From: Dehalococcoidia bacterium
Lineage (GTDB): Bacteria > Chloroflexota > Dehalococcoidia > SZUA-161
NCBI GenBank assembly: GCA_014859215.1
Contig: JACUUS010000010.1
Location: 1-26,734, forward strand
DNA length: 26,734 nucleotides
Direction of reading: 5' to 3'
Shown: one piece after another, positions 1 to 6,186 of the stretch
Layout of the letters: each line of letters starts with the position of its first letter
Position numbering within the stretch: the stretch's first letter is position 1
Position numbers and translations under genes: made by a program
The notes under the pieces: generated by a model
What the model was told of the DNA's origin: nothing
The model's input: the letters and a program-made list of their open reading frames with translations, nothing else
Database searches by the model: none

Positions 1-867
1 TGTGACAACCGTGGAGTCCTGTCGCGGCTTCAGCGCACGCAGAGCCGCGTCCTGCCCTTCTTCCGCCTCGCCGGCCAGGTCCACGCCGGCTATGTAGATC
101 AAGCCTTCGTCGGGGTCATTGCGGCGGCTGTGCGTTCCGCGCAGTTGTGACAGTTGCGCAGGGTTAAGGAAGCCGCCGCCGCCCTGGACCGGCTGGAGGC
201 AGTACTGCGTTCGGAAGAGGGGATGGTCCTCGCCGAGCCGCGCTTTCTCCGCCTCCACGTACCTGAGGTAATCGGGGTTATGCCGGGCGACCTCCTGCCA
301 GTCGTAGCGGAAGTGACGCCTGACGCCGTCCTTCCTCTCCATTTCGAGGTTGAGGCCCTTCACCTCCTCGAGAAGGGTGGAATCGTCCCATGTGGTCCCG
401 TAATGGACTGTGGTTACATTGGTCGAGGCCCCCATGGGCTTGAACTCCTTGGTGTACTTCTCTTTCGAAACGTCCTGGGATTCGTCAACCTCAAGCAGGA
501 TGTGGGCGGTGTTTCCCACCACGTTCGCCGAGGCGTCGGCGGAAAGGAAGACCTGCCGGGCGTTGCCCAGCCGGAGGATGTAGCCCATCTCGGCGACCCA
601 TGCTCCCGCATACCCCCAGTCGTTGAGCCTGTCTCTCAGGCGCATCATGGAGATGATCGTCTGCGGCTTGAAAGTGGGCGAACACTTCACGGCATTCCCG
701 CCCTTCGAGATAAAGAGGGTGAGCATAAGCACCTCAAGCTGGGCGGAAAGCTCATTCTTACCTCCCTGCCGCGCTATTTCCACAGAGAAGGTTAGGCCTT
801 CGCGGTTGAGGACGCTGCGCGCCACCGCCCTGGCCACCTCCGCCTGGTAAGGTCTGAGAGTTATCAT
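1..867 (-). CDS. Phage terminase large subunit, 3' end cut by window edge
   Basis: Terminase large subunits are the ATP-driven motor and nuclease that package phage DNA. The minus-strand frame is open from 867 to base 1 (289 codons, no stop), so the C-terminus lies outside the window. It begins MITLRPYQ and has a Walker A-like loop IARQGGKN (residues 31-38) and a Walker B region ILLEVDESQD (123-132, acidic pair D128/E129). Near residue 259 IAGVDLAGE begins, followed by DSTVVT; this is the usual first Asp strand of the RNase H-like nuclease. The ATPase domain is complete and the nuclease is only begun. The start ATG at 867 follows ACAGGAAA; the frame continues upstream about 17 codons, so a GTG at 882 is possible. 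It lies 222 bp downstream of a conserved small gene with the same orientation and probably shares its transcript. Motifs are read directly; family assignment is confident, activity is not shown. Confidence 0.85.
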   Translation of the reverse strand, partial: MITLRPYQAEVARAVARSVLNREGLTFSVEIARQGGKNELSAQLEVLMLTLFISKGGNAVKCSPTFKPQTIISMMRLRDRLNDWGYAGAWVAEMGYILRLGNARQVFLSADASANVVGNTAHILLEVDESQDVSKEKYTKEFKPMGASTNVTTVHYGTTWDDSTLLEEVKGLNLEMERKDGVRRHFRYDWQEVARHNPDYLRYVEAEKARLGEDHPLFRTQYCLQPVQGGGGFLNPAQLSQLRGTHSRRNDPDEGLIYIAGVDLAGEAEEGQDAALRALKPRQDSTVVT

Positions 868-887
868 TTTCCTGTAGAGCACGTCTG

Positions 888-927
888 TGCGATGAGGCCG
901 CGATGAAATGGGGCCGACGAAGCAATC
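888..927 (-). repeat. REP-like repeat copy A (inverted partner at 1665-1704)
   Basis: Read on the minus strand, this 40-nt stretch matches the plus strand of 1665-1704 at 36 of 40 positions by eye, with the core ATTTCATCGCGGCCTC identical. Copies A and B are therefore in inverted orientation and flank the two small genes and their promoter. It lies just upstream of the terminase start. Confidence 0.6.
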
Positions 928-936
928 CCCCGGTCA
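918..936. repeat. 19-bp direct repeat, copy 1 (CGAAGCAATCYCCCGGTCA)
   Basis: This 19-bp sequence recurs at 1871-1889 with one mismatch (C/T). It overlaps the outer edge of the 888-927 repeat, suggesting both are parts of one larger dispersed repeat family. Confidence 0.55.
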
Positions 937-962
937 TTCACGCACGGCGCTGCCGGCATCTC

Positions 963-994
963 ATTCTTCGCCCCGACCTGTCGGGGCGAAGAAT
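963..994. repeat. Perfect 15-bp palindrome with 2-nt loop
   Basis: ATTCTTCGCCCCGAC at 963-977 is followed by CT and its exact reverse complement at 980-994. It lies between the 115-aa gene and the terminase. No T-tract follows on either strand, so a classical terminator is less likely than a REP/palindromic repeat or an RNA-processing hairpin. The ATTCTTCGC half resembles the arm of the repeat at 1952-2009. Confidence 0.8.
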
Positions 995-1089
995 CCCTCA
1001 GCCGGTTGGCGTAGCCCCCCGGGCGGCCCGAGGCCCGCCGCTACAGCCCGTACCCCTCATAGTTCGCACGCAAATTCTGCGAAGAGAAC

Positions 1090-1437
1090 TTACGGCAGGT
1101 ACTTAATCCCCAGCGGTATCGCCAGGTTCTGGAGGACGCTGCCGATAGCGCTGGACAGGGCTTGCTTCTGGTCGCTGCTGATCCTGTACCTGGTCCTGAC
1201 CAGCCGGGCGAGGGCATTGGTGGCCTCCAGAATAAGCTTTACGTTGTCGGGGTCGCTTTCCAGCAGGGACTTGATGGTCATACGCAGGAGGGCGATTTCG
1301 TCGTCGATTCCCTCGACGCCGCGGGCAAGCTGAAAGTCGAGCTTGTCGGCTTCGTCGAGAGCACGGGAGTAGAAACCGCGTTCAGCGGCCTTTTCGTTCT
1401 CCCTGGCGCCGACTTGCTTTCCTTTCATCTTTGCCAT
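1090..1437 (-). CDS. Conserved small protein linked to terminase (115 aa)
   Basis: The protein starts MAKMKGKQVGAREN and is basic at the N-terminus. The order is GxREN...RGFYS, then an acidic helix with DDEIALLR (about residues 43-50), then NALARLVRT. This matches a family I recall from Chloroflexota and related genomes with the pattern GNxNAxKHGFYS...DEIALLR..I..L...NAL.RL.RT, of unknown function and often near mobile or phage genes. A terminase small-subunit-like or DNA-binding role is inference from position only. ATG at 1437 is chosen because GGGAAGAAGG lies just upstream; a GTG nine codons earlier is possible. It overlaps the 3' end of the 49-aa ORF by 56 nt in another frame and precedes the terminase in the same orientation. 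Confidence 0.7.
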   Translation of the reverse strand: MAKMKGKQVGARENEKAAERGFYSRALDEADKLDFQLARGVEGIDDEIALLRMTIKSLLESDPDNVKLILEATNALARLVRTRYRISSDQKQALSSAIGSVLQNLAIPLGIKYLP

Positions 1438-1531
1438 CAGCCTTCTTCCCGGCGGAGATTGCACCCAGGATCAATACGCATGCCGCCAGTTCCCATCTTT
1501 GCGTTTCTATCGCCAGTCTCAGCAGTCGCAT
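1382..1531 (-). CDS. Small ORF, 49 aa, N-terminal amphipathic/hydrophobic helix
   Basis: ATG at 1531 opens a 49-codon frame ending TGA at 1384-1382. It begins MRLLRLAIETQRWELAACVL, continues with ILGAISAGKK, and ends in a very basic tail. The ATG is preceded by GGGGGGACAGG. It is the first frame after the promoter at 1554-1583 and overlaps the next gene by 56 nt, so translational coupling is possible. The RLAIE..RWELAA..LILGA start looks like a conserved small-protein family rather than random sequence, but I cannot name it. Function unknown. Confidence 0.5.
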   Translation of the reverse strand: MRLLRLAIETQRWELAACVLILGAISAGKKADGKDERKASRRQGERKGR

Positions 1532-1553
1532 CCTGTCCCCCCTGGTGAGATGG

Positions 1554-1583
1554 ATAGTAGTACAAATGTTCTAACTCTGTCAA
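1554..1583 (-). promoter_or_regulatory. Sigma-70-type promoter with LexA-like box
   Basis: On the minus strand TTGACA (1583-1578) is followed after 18 nt by TACTAT (1559-1554). Within the spacer, reaching the edge of the -10, is GAACATTTGTAC (1571-1560), one base from the GAAC-N4-GTTC form of Gram-positive-type LexA boxes. It points at the 49-aa ORF, the small conserved gene and the terminase. The -35 is a perfect match; the -10 matches 4 of 6. LexA control is inference. Confidence 0.55.
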
Positions 1584-1664
1584 GGTCATACTGTCGCACA
1601 GGTTGATCTATGTAGTTGCGAGGCAGTGCGCCGGAGTCTTTGTCGGAGGGGCACAACGAAGCAA

Positions 1665-1704
1665 GATTGCCGCGTCGGCCCGATTTCATCGCGGCCTCGT
1701 CGCA
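1665..1704 (+). repeat. REP-like repeat copy B (inverted partner of 888-927)
   Basis: Plus-strand sequence matching the minus strand of 888-927 at 36 of 40 positions. The two copies bracket 737 bp holding the promoter, the 49-aa ORF and the 115-aa gene. The stretch 1584-2227 as a whole shows no convincing gene; weak reading frames on either strand there have biased composition and no recognisable product. Confidence 0.6.
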
Positions 1705-1870
1705 AACATCATGCTGGACAACCAGCACTACAAAGGATGAAAGCCGAGACGAACGCTGGGCCGGCGATGGACAGCGGACTCTCATAGCAAAGACGACATA
1801 ATCACGCCCTTGCGAGCCGAGCCGGTATCAGCACGTGTTTGCGAGCGGTTCCCGAGCGGAGAGAGGGACC

Positions 1871-1889
1871 CGAAGCAATCTCCCGGTCA
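1871..1889. repeat. 19-bp direct repeat, copy 2
   Basis: Second copy of the 918-936 sequence with a single C-to-T difference, in a non-coding stretch rich in dispersed-repeat remnants. Confidence 0.55.
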
Positions 1890-1908
1890 GAAACGAACAG
1901 CGTCCTCG

Positions 1909-2052
1909 AATGTCAGTCTGAGCGCTGCTTCAATGTCATTCTGAGCGAAGCGAAGAATCTCGGGTCGGTTTAAGCAGCAAGTCGAGACTGGTCCCACCCC
2001 AGATTCTTCTTCGGCCCTTTCCCTGCGGTAAGGGCACGACTCAGAATGACAT
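1909..2052. repeat. REP-like long imperfect hairpin with degraded tandem copy
   Basis: ATGTCATTCTGA (1933-1944) is inverted at 2041-2052, and GAAGAATCT (1952-1960) is inverted at 2001-2009, giving nested arms around a 40-nt centre. A partly degraded direct copy of the left arm (AATGTCAGTCTGAGCGCTGC) starts at 1909, just before it. The CATTCTGAGCGAAGCGAAGAATCT type is a dispersed repeat I recognise from several uncultured bacterial genomes; its function is unknown. Confidence 0.7.
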
Positions 2053-2227
2053 GAATAGGGGGCCGCTGCATCTGTGTCCTGCGCCCTTCCCTCGCGTCAA
2101 TTGCGCTAATCGTCGATGTCACTGCGAACCTCTGCGAACCAATCCCGTTCGTTAATGCGCGCATTCTCGCAGGAAAAGGCATAGTTGCTTAGGCATAGTC
2201 CGCATAAGGTACTGGACATTTGCTCGA

Positions 2228-2256
2228 TTGATTCCCGCCGATGCTCGCGCTATGAT
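2228..2256 (+). promoter_or_regulatory. Probable promoter of the PAS-STAS/CoA-transferase operon
   Basis: TTGATT (2228-2233), a 17-nt spacer and TATGAT (2251-2256) lie 40 bp upstream of the ATG at 2297. Both hexamers are near consensus (4/6 and 5/6). No other good promoter is visible before 3129 or 3858. Confidence 0.5.
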
Positions 2257-2296
2257 GAACTGGGTACAGGCCGTCTACAAACTTAAGGAGAAGGCT

Positions 2297-3118
2297 ATGG
2301 ATAAGACTAGGGCCACAGGCAGGGGCGGTTATCTGGAAGGTCTCCTCCAGAGCTGTCCGGATGCCGTAATTGCCATAGACGCCAAGGGGATAATAACCTT
2401 CGTCAACAAAGCAGCAGGCGAACTCGTAGGATGCGAGATGCGCGACCTCATCGGCAAGAGCATAGTGTCCGTTTACGAGAGCGAGCGGCATGCCAGGGAG
2501 ACCAACCGCAAACTCTACCTCAGCGGAGGGGTAATCCATCTCCACGAGACCAAGGTCAGGACGGCCGCCGGGAGGCTAATTCCGGTCAGGCTGTCGGCTG
2601 CGCACATGAAGGACAGCGCGGGTAACTACACGGGCAGCGTCGGCTTCATGCAGGCTTACAGGCCGTGGACCGAAGCGGAGACGAAGCTTCAGGACTACTG
2701 CCGCCAGCTCGAGTCCAGGCTTGCCGAATGGACCGACCTCGGCGCTCCCGTGTTCGAGCTGTGGCCGGGGCTCTCAATGGCGGTGCTGGTGGGAAGAATG
2801 GACACCGATCGCATCAAGCAGCTTAAGAAGAGGCTTCTTGACCAGATAGTCGTGGCCAAATCGAAAGCGGCCCTCGTCGATCTCTCCGCGGCGGTATGCG
2901 GCGAGGCCGAAGTGCCGGCCCAACTGGTGAAGCTGTTCCGGATGGTGAGGCTGGTCGGAGCGGAGTGTTTCGTTGTGGGCATCGACTCCGCCACTATGGC
3001 GGAAACGCTCGAGCCGCTGGTAGGAGACAATCCATTCTTCCAGAGCTATTCCAGCCTCGAGGCGGGACTGAAGGCCGCCCTGGCGGTTATGGATATGGGA
3101 ATATACAGGAAAGGTTGA
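2297..3118 (+). CDS. PAS-STAS signalling protein, RsbR-like
   Basis: A 273-aa soluble protein. Residues about 12-120 form a PAS sensor (SCPDAVIAIDAKGIITFVNKA, then the GKSI and HLHETKVR regions typical of PAS). After a helical linker, residues about 160-270 form a STAS domain (VDLSAA...VRLVGAECFVVGI). This is the layout of RsbR-type stressosome proteins, with PAS in place of the usual N-terminal globin fold. Aligned by eye to Bacillus RsbR, the Thr171 site reads Ala, while the Thr205 site is a Thr (MAETLEP); that alignment is tentative. ATG at 2297 is chosen for AAGGAG at 2285-2290, six bases away; the frame extends to 2228 without a better site. It ends 10 bp before the CoA-transferase A gene, so it likely senses a ligand or redox state and tunes that operon or its pathway. 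The partner kinase or phosphatase is not in the window. Confidence 0.75.
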   Translation: MDKTRATGRGGYLEGLLQSCPDAVIAIDAKGIITFVNKAAGELVGCEMRDLIGKSIVSVYESERHARETNRKLYLSGGVIHLHETKVRTAAGRLIPVRLSAAHMKDSAGNYTGSVGFMQAYRPWTEAETKLQDYCRQLESRLAEWTDLGAPVFELWPGLSMAVLVGRMDTDRIKQLKKRLLDQIVVAKSKAALVDLSAAVCGEAEVPAQLVKLFRMVRLVGAECFVVGIDSATMAETLEPLVGDNPFFQSYSSLEAGLKAALAVMDMGIYRKG

Positions 3119-3128
3119 ACAGGTACTC

Positions 3129-3830
3129 ATGGACAAGGTCTATCCCGGTGTAGACGAGGCTGTGGCTGATATCCGCAACGGCGCCTCAATCGCTATTGCA
3201 GGGTTCTTCACCGCCGGCACCCCTTACCGGCTTATCGAGGCGCTTGCCAGGCAGGGCGCCAGGGACCTGACCATAATCTGTCAGCAAATGGGGCCGGGCA
3301 ACGGAGAGATACTCCAGCTCGTTGCCCGGGGCCAGGTCAGGAAGGCTGTCTGCAACTATCCCTTCTACCGCTCGCTTTCCCGGGGCGCCCGGTGCGTGTT
3401 TGAACAGGCCGTGCGCGCGGGCGAGATCGAGATGGAGGTATACCCTATGGGTACCTTCATCGAGAAGCTGCGGGCCGGCGGAGCCGGACTGGGGGCGTTC
3501 TACACGCCGACGGGTGTCGGCACCGTCGTGGCGCGCGGCAAGGAGAGGCGCTCCTTTAACGGGCGTGAATATTTGCTGGAGCTCGCGCTGAAGCCTGACT
3601 TCGCTCTTGTCCATGCCTTCAAGGGAGACAGGATGGGGAATCTCGTATGCCGAAAGACCGCCCGGAACTATGCACCCGAAATGGCGGCGTCGGCGCATAC
3701 AACTATCGCCTCAGTGGAGCAGCTTGCGGAGCCGGGCGAGCTCGATCCTGATATGGTCCACGTACCCGGTATCTATGTACAGCGGGTAGTCAAAGTGGAC
3801 CGGATCAACTATGTGCCGACTATAGAGTAG
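3129..3830 (+). CDS. 3-oxoacid-type CoA-transferase, subunit A
   Basis: A 233-aa class I CoA-transferase subunit of the SCOT-A/AtoD family. Together with subunit B it moves CoA from an acyl-CoA donor to a free carboxylic acid. The N-terminus shows the nucleotide-type fold strand IAIAGFFTAGTPYRLIEAL (family motif GGFxxxGxP). Residues near 115-130 carry the hallmark RAGGAGLGAFYTPTGVGT. The length is normal for a stand-alone A subunit. The start ATG at 3129 has a weak ribosome site (AGGT), consistent with coupling to the PAS-STAS gene 10 bp upstream. The B subunit follows 27 bp later. Substrate cannot be read from sequence: succinate/acetoacetate, butyrate-acetoacetate and benzylsuccinate-type transferases are all possible. 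Given the dehydrogenase operons nearby, activation of a catabolic acid is the best inference. Confidence 0.85.
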   Translation: MDKVYPGVDEAVADIRNGASIAIAGFFTAGTPYRLIEALARQGARDLTIICQQMGPGNGEILQLVARGQVRKAVCNYPFYRSLSRGARCVFEQAVRAGEIEMEVYPMGTFIEKLRAGGAGLGAFYTPTGVGTVVARGKERRSFNGREYLLELALKPDFALVHAFKGDRMGNLVCRKTARNYAPEMAASAHTTIASVEQLAEPGELDPDMVHVPGIYVQRVVKVDRINYVPTIE

Positions 3831-3857
3831 TGCTTTCTTACAGGTATGGAGGAAGGG

Positions 3858-4547
3858 ATGAAAACCAGAACAGAGAGGTTGACGGGGCTTTCGCGGGAGC
3901 TTATTGCTCTGCGAATAGCCAATGAACTTGAGGACGGGACCTACGTCAACCTGGGCATAGGCATTCCCACGCTGGTCTCAAACTGGATTGCGGGTCGCGA
4001 CATCGTGCTCCAGTCCGAGATAGGAATGCTGAATACGGGTCCTCTTGCAAGCCCGGACGAGGTCGACCAGGACTGCATTAATGCCAGTTGCCAGCCGGTA
4101 ACGGAGCTCCCGGGCTGCTGCTACTTCTCGGATTGCGAGTCTTTTGCCATGATACGCGGCGGATACATGGATGTAGCCGTGCTGGGCGCGTTCCAGGTAT
4201 CCGAACAGGGAGATCTGGCGGGCTGGAGCAACCCCGAGCGGGGGTTTCCCGAGGAAATCGGCAACATCGGGGGCTCCATGGACCTCGCCGTGGGGGCCAG
4301 GAAAGTGATCGTGGCGATGATGCACATCACGCCGGAGGGCGACTGCAAGATAGTCAGGAAATGCACCTACCCGGTAACGGCAGTCGGGGTGGTCAAACTG
4401 ATCGTGACGGACCTGGCGGTAATCGAGGTGACCCCCGGGGGGCTGGTCCTCAAGGAAGTGGCTCCCGGACTCACACCCAAGGAAATTCAGTCGGTAACCA
4501 AACCGCAGCTGATCATCAGCCCGGACCTGACCGAGATGCAGCTTTAG
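3858..4547 (+). CDS. 3-oxoacid-type CoA-transferase, subunit B
   Basis: Partner of the preceding gene (229 aa). It has YVNLGIGIPTLV (about residues 30-41) and the catalytic glutamate in LQSEIGMLNTGP (Glu54), which in this family forms the enzyme-CoA thioester. It ends with the typical GLVLKEVAPGLTPKEI stretch. The usual SENG active-site wording is SEIG here, a tolerated variant. ATG at 3858 is chosen because GGAGGAAGGG lies directly before it; an ATG at 3846 is in frame but has no ribosome site. Last gene of the plus-strand operon; the convergent HIT gene ends 38 bp away, and no strong terminator is visible between them. Confidence 0.87.
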   Translation: MKTRTERLTGLSRELIALRIANELEDGTYVNLGIGIPTLVSNWIAGRDIVLQSEIGMLNTGPLASPDEVDQDCINASCQPVTELPGCCYFSDCESFAMIRGGYMDVAVLGAFQVSEQGDLAGWSNPERGFPEEIGNIGGSMDLAVGARKVIVAMMHITPEGDCKIVRKCTYPVTAVGVVKLIVTDLAVIEVTPGGLVLKEVAPGLTPKEIQSVTKPQLIISPDLTEMQL

Positions 4548-4585
4548 CCGGGGTTCCTCTCAAAGCAGTCCGCTCACGCCGGGCC

Positions 4586-4927
4586 CTAAGCGATGTCTCC
4601 CATCTCCTTCCCGCCGATCAGGTGCATATGCAGGTGAAGCACCGCCTGCCCGGCGTCAGGGCCCCGGTTGGTCACCAGCCGGTACCCCGATTCCGAAATG
4701 CCTTGTTCGCGGGCCAGGCGGTTCGCGACCGTCACCATGTGTGCGCAGATCGCCGCTTTCGCCTCATCCAGTTCGGCCACGGACGGGATGTGCTCGATCG
4801 GCACGATCAGGATGTGGACCGGCGCCTTGGGGTATACATCCGGGAAAGCCACGGCCCGGTCGTCGCGGAATATGATATCGCTCTTGATTTCGCCCTTGAT
4901 GATACGGCAGAAAATACAGTCGGGCAT
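4586..4927 (-). CDS. HIT family nucleotide hydrolase (HinT-like)
   Basis: A 113-aa cytosolic histidine-triad protein. It begins CIFCRIIKGEI, has the central PVHILIVPIEHI strand, and carries the catalytic triad HLHMHLIGG with His98, His100 and His102; the middle His is the nucleophile by family knowledge. HinT-type enzymes hydrolyse purine nucleoside phosphoramidates and AMP-lysine adducts. Length and order match the family exactly. The ATG at 4927 is preceded by a full AAGGAGG. It stands alone between convergent CoA-transferase genes and a bidirectional hairpin at 4963-4998, so it is probably monocistronic. Confidence 0.9.
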   Translation of the reverse strand: MPDCIFCRIIKGEIKSDIIFRDDRAVAFPDVYPKAPVHILIVPIEHIPSVAELDEAKAAICAHMVTVANRLAREQGISESGYRLVTNRGPDAGQAVLHLHMHLIGGKEMGDIA

Positions 4928-4962
4928 GGTCCCATGCCTCCTTGTGACAGATAGACTAGAAA

Positions 4963-4998
4963 CCGGGGCGGAAGGCGGTTCCTTCCCTTCCGCCCCGG
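4963..4998. terminator. Strong GC hairpin, likely terminator of the dehydrogenase operon
   Basis: CCGGGGCGGAAGG (4963-4975) pairs perfectly with CCTTCCGCCCCGG (4986-4998) across a 10-nt loop. On the minus strand it lies 25 bp past the stop of the 5024-6157 gene and is followed by TTTCTAG. The T-run is short, so it may also work as an mRNA end-stabilising hairpin. Confidence 0.65.
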
Positions 4999-5023
4999 CT
5001 TTGTTCCGGCGGACTCTGTGATG

Positions 5024-6157
5024 TTAAAGCCCTATCTGCTGCGCTACCAGCTCGCGGTGGAAATCGGCGTCGCCGAAGGCTATTTCCGATGCCTTGGCGC
5101 GGCGGTAGTATAGCTGCATATCATGGTCCTTGATGAATCCGATGCCGCCGTGGATCTGGTGACCCTGGACGCATGACCGCCTGTATGCGTCGCTGACCCA
5201 CGCCTTGGCCATAGATATATCGAGATCGCAGGGGAGTCCTTCGCTGAGCTTCCAGGCAGCCTGGTAGGTGATAAACCGGCAGCCGTCGACGTCAGTGGCC
5301 ATGTCAGCGCATTTGTGCTGGATGGCCTGGAAGCTGCCGATGGGACGCCCGAACTGCACTCTTTCCTTGGCATAGTTGACCGTCATCTCCAGCACCTGCT
5401 GGGCTCCGCCGAGCATGTAGGCGCACTGCGCCAGGGCGCCCTTCGCCAGGATGTCCCTGACTATCTGCCACCCCTGGTCGACCTTGCCCAGGATATTCTT
5501 TCCCGGCACCTTGACCTTGTCGAAAACGACCTCGAACTGGCGGTCGGAGGCGATGGTCTTGAGGGGTATAAGCTTGATTCCCGGGCTCTTCGCGTCAACC
5601 AGAAAGAGGGTTATGCCGTCCTGGCTGCTGGCGCTTTGCTTCGTCCGGGCCGCGCACAGGAAGTAATCGGCAATGTGGGCGTCGCTGATGAAGAGCTTGG
5701 TGCCGCTGAGGAGGTAGTCTTCGCCCTCCCGTGCGGCCTTGAGCTCCACGCCGGATGCCTCCCAGCTCGCGCTCGGTTCGGTCAACGCCAGCGCCATCTT
5801 CAGATTGCCTTTGGCGATTTTGGGAAGGAATTCGCGCTTTTGCTCCTCGGTGCCCGCCGAGAGGATGGCCTGACCGCAGTAGACTACGGTGGACATGAAC
5901 GGCCCCGGCACCAGCGCTCGTCCCATCTCCTCGATCAGAACGGCGAGATCGAGGAATTTCAGTCCCTCTCCTCCATATTGATCGGGGAATACGAGCCCCA
6001 TCCATCCCAGCTCGGCCATCTTCTTCCATAGATCGGGGGAATATCCCTTCTCATCCTCTTCGAGTTCCCTGATCAGAGTCTTGGGACACTCCTTCTCCAG
6101 GAAGTCACGGGACATTTTCCTGAGCATTTCCTGTTCTTCACTGAGTGCGAAGTCCAT
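5024..6157 (-). CDS. Acyl-CoA dehydrogenase, short (non-catalytic-type) subunit
   Basis: A 377-aa FAD-dependent acyl-CoA dehydrogenase-fold protein. It has the N-terminal helical domain (FALSEEQEMLRKMSRDF, GWMGLVFPDQYGGEG), the middle beta domain (ALALTEPSASWEA, LLSGTKLFISDAH) and the C-terminal helical domain (RVQFGRPIGSFQAIQH, QIHGGIGFIKDHDMQLYYRRA). The catalytic Glu position of medium-chain enzymes (YEG) reads AFGD, and the isovaleryl-type position also lacks Glu. It therefore looks like the partner subunit of a heteromeric pair, as in alpha2beta2 steroid-acid dehydrogenases. Start ATG at 6157 begins MDFALSEEQ, the canonical N-terminus. It lies 29 bp after the longer dehydrogenase gene, in the same operon. 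A paralogue of the same type is at 23066-24196. Substrate unknown. Confidence 0.85.
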   Translation of the reverse strand: MDFALSEEQEMLRKMSRDFLEKECPKTLIRELEEDEKGYSPDLWKKMAELGWMGLVFPDQYGGEGLKFLDLAVLIEEMGRALVPGPFMSTVVYCGQAILSAGTEEQKREFLPKIAKGNLKMALALTEPSASWEASGVELKAAREGEDYLLSGTKLFISDAHIADYFLCAARTKQSASSQDGITLFLVDAKSPGIKLIPLKTIASDRQFEVVFDKVKVPGKNILGKVDQGWQIVRDILAKGALAQCAYMLGGAQQVLEMTVNYAKERVQFGRPIGSFQAIQHKCADMATDVDGCRFITYQAAWKLSEGLPCDLDISMAKAWVSDAYRRSCVQGHQIHGGIGFIKDHDMQLYYRRAKASEIAFGDADFHRELVAQQIGL

Positions 6158-6186
6158 CTTACCCCCTGTCGTCTTTTTTGCGTTAG

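Noticed and set aside
154..795. 213-aa plus-strand frame
   Set aside because: It lies antisense to the terminase, whose minus-strand frame shows Walker A, Walker B and nuclease motifs. The plus frame has no recognisable domain.
1519..1785. 88-aa minus-strand frame upstream of the small phage-like genes
   Set aside because: It runs through the promoter and a REP-like repeat, has repeat-derived composition and no conserved pattern.
888..2052. CRISPR array in the repeat-rich left region
   Set aside because: The repeats are palindromic or inverted and irregularly spaced, with no regular spacer pattern or cas genes.
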